From assembly GCA_001931905.2 (NCBI GenBank), contig MSJI02000589.1:1-52791 (forward strand): a stretch of 52,791 nt of DNA. The letters are read 5' to 3'. Under the pieces are notes generated by a model that saw only the letters and a list, made by a program, of their open reading frames with translations, made no database searches and was not told the origin of the DNA. Each line of letters opens with the position of its first letter. The first letter of the stretch is position 1. Position numbers and translations under genes: made by a program. Source of the DNA: Cladosporium sp. IMV 00045 (taxonomy: Eukaryota; Ascomycota; Dothideomycetes; Cladosporiales; Cladosporiaceae). Shown one piece after another: positions 45,705 through 52,791 of the stretch.

Positions 45705-48700
45705 CTACAACTTCGCCCCAACCTCCTCAAACTCCGCCAACTCCCTAACCATCCTCGGCCCCCTACTAGCCGGCAAACTGGCCTTCCAAGCGCGCACATC
45801 GTCGATCACTACCGGTTTCTTGCCATCCTTGCCACCCTCCTTCACATCCCCATTAACCTCACCACCCTTTCCACCACCCTCCGTTGTGGATTTGATGCCC
45901 AACAAACCGCCCACCTGCCCCAACACGCCCTCAGCCTGCTCGACAAGACTCTTCACCTGCTCCCCAGCCATACCAGGCAAAGAGGTGAGATACGACGAAA
46001 CAGTCTCGAGAACTTTCTTCGAATCCCCGCTACCACCAGAACTCAGGTCCAATTTCTCCAGTTGCTTCGAAAGCTTCTCCTCATCAACTCCCTGCGCGCC
46101 GAGCTGCTGCAGGGTTTGCGTAAGAGTGGAGGAGAGGTTCTTGAGCTTCTCGGCTGCGGAGCTGGAAGTGCTTCCGCCTTGGGCGACGAGGTGGACGGAC
46201 GTCTTGGCTCGCGTCGGGGAGGCAGGGTGGAAGTAAGCCTTGTAGAAAGCGAGGAGGTCGCGTTTGGTCAGGGGGGAGATGTTTTCGACGTCGTGGTGGA
46301 CTGTAAGTCATCGTTAGTACCAATGGGCTTTGCCGGATTGGGCATACCGAAGGGGAAGGGAAGGGAGAAGAAGAGACATACCAAGATCGAAATCAAACGC
46401 CTCGGAAGCAACATGATGCCACAACCGTCCACTCTCCTCGCTGAGATTCTTCAATTTCTCCAGTCTCTTATTAATCAAGCCGACTTTATGCTTGCCGAAA
46501 TCCTCCTCGGTCATCTCCTCCAATTCCTTCTCGAAACCAATCAAGAAACTATCGATCCTCTCTTCCAAGTAAGCGCAATCCTTCTCGCTCTGAATGAGCA
46601 CGCGGAAAGCCTGCACGGTATTCAGCACCAACATGCCGCTGCCGACGATATACCCGAGCTGCTCCTGCGTGCGCAGGGTGTTGAAGCAAGGCTCGTCGAG
46701 CATCTGGGCCAGGAGCAAGAGGCGGGCGCGCAAGGCGCGGTCCTGGTTCTGGCCGACGAAGACGACGTACTCGATGCAGTGGTTGATGTTGTCGGGGTTC
46801 TTGAGCGTGTGCTCCCACCTGTAATCGCTTCCGGGCGGGAGGAGCATGCTGCGCTTGGTCGGCCATTGGCTGGCGGGCAGGCGGCGGGGTTGCAGCGTGC
46901 GCTCGACCAGGTCGGTGATGCGCAGGGCGTCTTCTTTGTGCACGTTGCCGTGGACGAGGAGCTCGATGTGCATTTGGCGGAGGATTTGGGGGAAGAAAGC
47001 GCGCACGTCGTCGGCGGTGACGGATTCGAGTTCTTCTGTCAATTCGAACTGCGCCCAGCTGCGTTCGGCGATTAGCCAGCGCGTGTAGGTGGAGACCTGG
47101 CGGAAGGGCTCGGTGTATTCGAAGTTGCGAAGGCCGCGGAGGAGGGATTCCTTGACGATCTCGAAGCGGTCTTGCTTGACTTCCAAATCGCGCATGGAGA
47201 CGAGGACTTTCTCCAGCAAGACTGGCATCTTGTCGTTGTACCCGCTGACTTGAATGTCAAGACCAGTCGAGTGAGGTGCAACGGCATAGCGCAGGCCAGC
47301 AATCTCCGCGTCGTATGAGTACTCCTTAAGGCTGTCCTCGATGAGCTCCTTGTACATGTAAGTCATAATAGAGGCAAGAGGCGTCACAGAAGTGATCGGA
47401 CTGCGCAGACAGACGTGCACGTTCGCCTTAGGGACCCAGAACTGGTCATCCTTCTTGAACCAGGTGCGGGAGTTCTCATGGTTGCGGATGAGCTTAGGAG
47501 TGGTAGCCGGGAACTCAACCTCCTTCTTCTCGACGTCCAATCTCTGAGGCACGAACTCATTCTTGCCAGGAAGGTAAAGATCGGAAGGACGCGAGCTGGC
47601 GGGGGCTGAGATAGTACTTTCAAGCTCTCTCACAAAATCCGCAGGGAACTCTTGAACCTTGTACTCGGTGCCATACCACTTCTCCTTCGACGGCCACTCG
47701 TCCATCAAATCCTTGCTGACGACGTTGTAGCGGAAGTTGTCCGGTCTGAGCTCGTTCAGACCACGGGTAATGGCTTCCGGATCGAATTTGTGAATCAAAT
47801 GCTGACCGCTCAGAATCTGGCCTCTAGGCAAGGGCTGCTGCATAACACCGCTCAAATTGCTAGTAGTTCTGCTGGCAGGGCTCTTCTGGCGGAATTTGAA
47901 ATCAACCTCAGCCAGCTTCGCCATCTCATCGACAACCCATTCTTGCGGGGGAGTGTCTTTGAGCAAAGCGACGTACTGGAAGAACGCCTTGACAATCTCA
48001 CGATAGTGCGTGAGACCATCTTCCGTCAGAGTCAGACTGCAAGAAAACTGACCCGCACCAGGGCAAAGCGAAGCAGCACCAGCACTGAGCTCGTTAACCC
48101 ACCCCTTAGCCTTGAGGTAGGCCAAAAGACTACCAGGACCTTCATGACCGATCAAATGGCTGATATAGCGGCCGGGCTTCGACTGCCACAAGTTCTCCTC
48201 ATCGGGGTAAGGGAAATGCAAGTCCAGCTGCCTCTTCTGCATGACGGGCTTGACGAAAACCTCAATCCCCAACTCCTCCGCGCCGTACACGGGAATGCCA
48301 TCCCACCTCAATTTGGGCAGATTCTGATCCGGCACGTCGACGAACAATTCCTCCACCCAGCTCTGCAGTTCGTCCAAACTCTCCCTACCCAGCACGACCA
48401 GTTTCATGCGGTTGGCTGAATAGTGCTCTTTGTAGAAGTTGATAAACTCATCCCTAATCTTAACTCCCCTCGCGAGCGGATCATCATGCAAAGTCTGATA
48501 ATTGCCAGTCGCAAAGTTATGGTATGGGTGTTTCTTGTTGGACAGCGCCCTGTTCAGCTGGAACATGCGCCACTGATCGCTCTGCAAGTTTTTCTTGTTC
48601 TCTGAATCGACGGCGCGCAATTCGCGGTCGAGAGTATCCTCGAGGAATAACGGACGGACAAAGAATTGCGCGAATCGATCTAGCGCGCCGTAGAGGGGTG

Positions 48701-49215
48701 CGCTTTCTTTGGGGATGGGCAGGCTGGTCGTGCTGTTGGCAGCGGAGGAGTTTGCGCTTTTTGCTGTGGAAGAGGCAGAGAGCTCGAAGTAGTAGTTGGT
48801 CGAGGTGTGTGCGGTGAAAGCGTTGGAGTAGCCGCCGTACTTGGTCAGGTAGGAGTTGTACTCGTTTTCGCCGGGGTACTGTGGGATTGAAAGTGGTTAG
48901 CTAATGCATACCTACTTTCCCAAACGCAAATGCCCAGGCATGACTGATCATTCTCACCTTCTCAGTCCCCATAAAAAGCAAATGCTCCACCGCATGAGCA
49001 ATGCCAGGCAACTCCTTCACATCGCTGAAACTGCCAACATTGACATCCATAGCGGCCGAAGCCTTGTCGGTGTCGGCATCGTGAATGAGCAGGGCCTCGA
49101 GCTGGTTGGGCAATTTGATGACTCGGTAGGTGCGCTCGTCGAGGAGAGGTTTCTCGAGTCTCTCCGCCAGGCGTTCGACACCGGCGGGTCGGCTGTGAGA
49201 GATGGGTTCAGCCAT
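45705..49215 (-). CDS. Insulysin/Ste23-type M16 metalloprotease
   Basis: Three exons on the minus strand, 49215-48958, 48878-46382 and 46300-45705, giving 1116 residues, close to the family norm plus a linker. The inverted zinc motif is H74-AVE-H78 in GIAHAVEHLLFMG, and the distal Glu lies in a RELRAVDSENKKN segment. Later blocks are typical: SANRMKLVVLGRESLDELQ, GHEGPGSLLAYLKAKGWV, RTQEQLGYIVGSG and HPASPTRAKTSVH. The family cleaves small peptides; Ste23 matures a-factor pheromone and acts on peroxisomal or mitochondrial peptides. An insert (ASSTAKSANSSAANSTTS) near residue 115 is fungal. The start is the ATG at 49215, but the frame stays open upstream with Ser/Arg-rich sequence, so a longer targeting form is possible. 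Confidence 0.93.
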
Positions 49216-50586
49216 GGTCGCGAATGGGCGACTGGGAGATAGGATTGTGGTGTTTGTGGGGCGGAGGCTGGAGGTAGAGAGGGAATTGGGAGATGGGGAG
49301 GGAGAGGGACGTGGGAGAGCAGAGGGCAATGTAGAATGTTTAGACAATGGCGAAGAAAGAAGGCGAAAGAGGTGGTGGTGGTGGTGGTGGTGGTGACGAC
49401 GATGATGGAATGTTGGTGGCAGCCGCGGGGGTGAGATTGACGATGATGATGAAGGCCGGATTGAAGAGAACAGCAGCTCGCTTACTCTGGGCCGGATGGG
49501 ACGAAGACGAGAGACAGCAGCAGGGCCAGGCAGACACAGGCAGCAGCGTTGCTCAGCAGCGACGGCATGGAACATGGGAGAAATGCGCCACAAGAACGAA
49601 ATGAAGGTGTCACCAGTAAATTGATGTGATGAATGCACCGGTGGCATGCACTGCGAGAGACAATCGTAATGCGGGCACGTGCACACACACCATGATGGTC
49701 GGATTGACCGCGAGAGACTGGGTGCGGTGTGCGAGAAAGGAAGGGCAAACAAAGACAGAAAACCAAGATCTTAGTGGAAAAGCAGCAAGCGGTGAAGTTC
49801 GATCCAGAGAAATATCAGGAATACTTACAGTAGTGTACCAACATCTCTGGCAAAGTAGTTCTCGTGCTGCAGCGGTTAATCCATGCAGAGTTCATGCAAG
49901 CTTACTGTCATGCCGCAGCACAGCGCCCTGGGATTGGCACTACTTCCGTAGGCCGCCTTGTTTGAATAAGGTAATGCGAGATAGCAGAGCCATCGAATCA
50001 ATTCGTCTAGAGAAACGTCACGTTAGAGAGCAAGGCCCAAAGATGACAACGTCCTATCGACTTCTCCCTATCAGGTCGAATCCAATCCTTCTATATCATC
50101 AGGTAGACCAAAAGAATCCATCGATCGATCTGCACTGAGTCAAACGACATACATGTATACATTGTGACCTACTGGGTACCCAACCAAGACAATAATGTAT
50201 GCACACATCAAGCCGACCCTTCAACAATCCACATGCCCACTCATGACCTCTAATAAATCGACATTCTCCAAACGAAGCGCCACACGGATCACCAAACGCA
50301 TGCCACAAGATCCGAGCAGGAGCACGCAATTCCCACACCGCCCACCAATCAATCGCATTCCCAAACCTCTCCCATTTGCAACGAGGAAAGAACAGAGGAA
50401 GAGTCGAAGGAGGGGGATAAGTTTCCATCTAATTCCAATCATCATTCATCAAGACCACCACCACCACCCAAGGCCACCCGGCGAGAACCCAGCCGGGTAT
50501 ATGCATGCATAACCCTCTCGTCTTCACTCGCTCAATCGCTCACAAGAGCCTACCTCTCCCCCTTCCCCCAAGAAATTCCCGGCCAT
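49216..50586. promoter_or_regulatory. Upstream region of the M16 protease gene and 3' flank of the Gid7-like gene
   Basis: About 1.37 kb. The minus-strand frame upstream of 49215 stays open to 49752 and could encode a presequence. It contains the GGT repeat. No separate gene is supported. Confidence 0.45.
49371..49394. repeat. GGT trinucleotide microsatellite
   Basis: Eight perfect GGT units, about 155 bases upstream of the M16 protease ATG. Read on the minus strand it is (ACC)n; in the extended open frame it would encode poly-His. Confidence 0.85.
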
Positions 50587-52791
50587 CTAAAGCGCATTCC
50601 CATACGCTCTCGAAGACGTCCACCTGCGATTGCCAATGTCAGAACAAGTCTCCAACGAATTATTCAGATAGGTATTTTGGAGAAGAAACATACACCCTAA
50701 CCCGCCTATCATCCCCCGCGCTGGCGAAAACCGCCGGGTCGGTCGGATGCCACGCGACGGCATTAACCGTGCCGGGCGAATGGGCCTCGAGAACAGCGAC
50801 TTGGGCGCCGGTTTGGCGGCGCCAGATGTACACGTTTGAATCTATGCGAGAAGAAAATCGAATGTGTTAGCCAACGCGCTCCTTGCGGATTCTCTCAAAG
50901 AGGTAGATCTCGTTGAACTCACCTTCACTGCCCGAGATAACGAAATTCTCACCCGCACCACCGAAGCAAGAACGAATGACGAACTCGGCCTGATACGCGC
51001 CTTCGTAGTGCATGACGTCCTCGCCCGTCGTGCTGTCGAGGGCCCATAATTTGCCTTTACTCCCTACGCTGTCGTTCATGTTCACAAGAAGCAGTGAGCC
51101 GTCGGCGGAGTAGTTGATACTGGTCAACTTGTCGTCCATGGGCCACTCGTCGAGTTTCTTGCGCGTCTGCAAGTCGTACGTCAGGATTCTGTTGTCGATC
51201 GTGGCGGCTGCCATGCGCGTGCCGTCGCGCGAGACGCTCACGTCCGTCACGCGGAAGCTGGTCCCGTTGTCTCGGCTGCTGTTGTCCCAGACGGGTTCGC
51301 GCCAGGAGTGCACTTCGTAGTTGGACGTGACGGAGGAGGCCGGGCCGCTGCCGTTGCTGGAGTGGAGGGTGTAGAGGCCTAGAGGTCGGCGGGAACTCTG
51401 CGTGCCGATGACGAAGGATGTTGAGTTGGGGAGCCAGGCGGCTGCGGTTACGGGGTAGTCGAAGTGGTCTGCCTTACAGACGACGTGGCCGTCTCGCACG
51501 TCCATGACGACGAACTCGTTGTTTTGTGAGCAGCTGATCAGATATCGATCGTCGGGGCTGAAGGCGACGTAGACGACGCCTCGGGCATCTGGTGCTGTTG
51601 CGTTGCGCTCGTGTTCTCGGAACTCGTGCACGATCTTCCATCTCTTCGTTTCGTATACGTTCACCACGCCGTCCTTCCCAGCAGTGGCGAGTAATGACCC
51701 ATCATGGCTGAAGTCCAGATACCAAACCTCATCGGTCTGATTGCGAAGCTCCGTCAAAGTTTGCAATGGGTAGTCATCAGGCGCGCATTCGTGATCTGTG
51801 TAGAGGCTAGGTGTAGCTGTCGTGTTGTGGTATTGGCATCCCAGGATTTGTTGCTGCTGTACAGATGTGAATAAGGTGGCGAGTCTATGTTCTGGTATCA
51901 TCACCGATGGCGATATCGATTTGGAGATTTCGGACAGTAGTTCGCTTCTGCTGCTTCCTTGTGCGCCGTCCCAGTCGGCTTGTGTTCGGAGTGCTTCTGG
52001 TGAAGGGACCATCATGAGGCTGCAGATCTGTTAGTAGAATTCATACAATAGACAGGTGGCAAGACGTACGCAGAGAGCGTATGCACACGGCCGACATCCT
52101 TCTTCAGAGGCGTAAGCTCGTTCCGCAAGACACCCAACGCGGCTCCCAAATCTCTTTGCTCCAGCAATTCCAGATACTTCTGTTGTCGTAAGAGGAATTT
52201 CAGATATGTGATGTCCGCGCCTTCGGACAATGGCAGCCCAACATGCGTCGAACCATTCCGACTTCCTGAAGAATGCCTGCCCTTTCGCCACGAAGGGCTT
52301 CCGGCAGTGTGACCATTCCCTAACAACACCCCACCATCCTGATCTGATGATTCGGTGCCGAAAAGCAACGTCTCAGCCTCCTCCCACTCACCAAGCTGCA
52401 CGGCAGTTCGGAAAGCAGCAACACTTGGTATTTCCAGTTGGTATCCGCTCTCCCGCGACAGCTGCTCCGCTGCGCCCTGATATCCCAAATCCGACAGCGA
52501 CTGCAGCAGTATACGCGTGACCTCCTCTCTATCATGACCATAGAACGGACTCGTATCCACGGCTACCGCACCAGCGAAGCCATTCCCGTGGAAGCCATTT
52601 GTCTCACCGTTGCTTCGCGCAGAACCATTCGTTTGCGGAGAGGACCCGTTCTGCGACGAGCCGTTGGTGGAAGTCCGGCCTCTTTGGTGGTCTTGCTGGC
52701 CGTGCTCAAGCCGCATATCGCGGGAGCTGCTGTCGCTGGGGTCCTTGGAAGCGCGCGCGCGCTTCCGGTCTTGCGGGTTGGAGGCACTGCC
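50587..52791 (-). CDS. Gid7/WDR26-type WD40 protein with LisH-CTLH region, 5' end outside the window
   Basis: Four exons on the minus strand, 52791 (or beyond) to 52070, 52019-50923, 50841-50694 and 50623-50587, giving at least 667 residues. The frame stays open to the window edge; an internal ATG at 52716 may not be the start. The N-terminus is Ser/Asn/Gly-rich with a basic KRARASK. LisH-CTLH follows (REEVTRILLQSLSDLGYQ, then FRTAVQLGEWEEAETLLF), then seven WD40-type blades (VWYLDFSHDGSLLATAGKDG and others), ending GDDRRVRVWTSSRAYGNAL. Gid7/WDR26 is a subunit of the GID/CTLH ubiquitin ligase, which degrades gluconeogenic enzymes in yeast. In the first intron the acceptor is the second AG (CTGCAG at 52020), because only it keeps the frame HTLSALMM. 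Confidence 0.92.

Noticed and set aside
45573..47075. 500-codon plus-strand frame over the M16 protease gene
   Set aside because: Antisense shadow of a clearly conserved minus-strand protease; the peptide has no family features.
47652..48419. 255-codon plus-strand frame
   Set aside because: Shadow of the same protease exon.
1..52791. tRNA, rRNA, CRISPR arrays, complete transposons
   Set aside because: I looked for T-loop GTTCRANTC contexts, regularly spaced direct repeats, terminal inverted repeats and transposase motifs and found none that hold up by eye.

Overview
The window is a gene-dense stretch of nuclear DNA from a filamentous ascomycete (Pezizomycotina). The evidence is the short introns (about 45-140 bases) with GTRNGT donors and CTRAY-type branch points, and typical families: Vps1 dynamin, a CBM1-bearing GH3 beta-glucosidase, a chromodomain/Hda2-3 protein, a NACHT-ankyrin NLR and a Gid7-type WD40 protein. 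A Dothideomycete is my guess from the overall feel of the genes; nothing in the sequence proves it. I rebuilt exon structures by hand. For every multi-exon gene the summed exon lengths are divisible by three and the joins restore family motifs.

Layout. 0-3.5 kb: vps1 (+) and a mitochondrial DUF1279/FAM210-like membrane protein (+). 4.8-10.1 kb: two secreted enzymes in tandem (+), a nine-exon cellulose-binding beta-glucosidase and a class C beta-lactamase-like serine hydrolase. 10.5-14.6 kb: three genes on the minus strand, a small BTB protein, signal peptidase subunit Spc3, and an unrecognised 616-codon frame carrying two in-frame TAG codons. 15.6-22.4 kb: a GFA/CENP-V zinc protein (+), a small membrane protein (-), and a 1271-aa chromodomain protein (+). 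22.8-29 kb: a WD40-inositol 5-phosphatase (-), a CHY zinc finger (+) and an acidic hypothetical protein (+). 29-31.3 kb: a four-exon ankyrin protein (-). 32-37.5 kb: a nucleotidyltransferase-like hypothetical protein (-), a SET/Vps75-type NAP histone chaperone (+) and an NmrA-type NAD(P)-binding protein (-). 37.5-40.6 kb is gene-poor. 40.6-44.3 kb: a short SesA-like frame (-) facing a NACHT-ankyrin NLR (+) whose N-terminus has a Gly/Ser/Asn/Gln-rich, sigma-amyloid-like segment. 45.7-49.2 kb: an insulysin/Ste23-type M16 protease (-). 50.6 kb to the end: a Gid7/WDR26 homologue (-), cut at its 5' end by the window.

The most interesting signal is a set of three in-frame TAG codons in two genes that are otherwise open. 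One sits where related NLRs have a conserved tryptophan just before the Walker A motif. The other two split the 12.7-14.6 kb gene. No credible frame-preserving intron removes any of them. Each TAG can be drawn in the loop of a small hairpin: two have perfect 5-bp stems and one has a 6-bp stem with a single G.U pair. TAG plus a hairpin loop plus U at -1 is the known signature of fungal A-to-I mRNA editing (UAG to UGG, Trp) seen in perithecia of Fusarium and Neurospora. RIP-like C-to-T mutation or ordinary pseudogenisation would also give TAG, so this is a testable hypothesis and not a conclusion. A second theme is self/non-self recognition: the NLR, its divergent SesA-like neighbour and the ankyrin protein all look like parts of the fungal NLR/amyloid-signalling repertoire.
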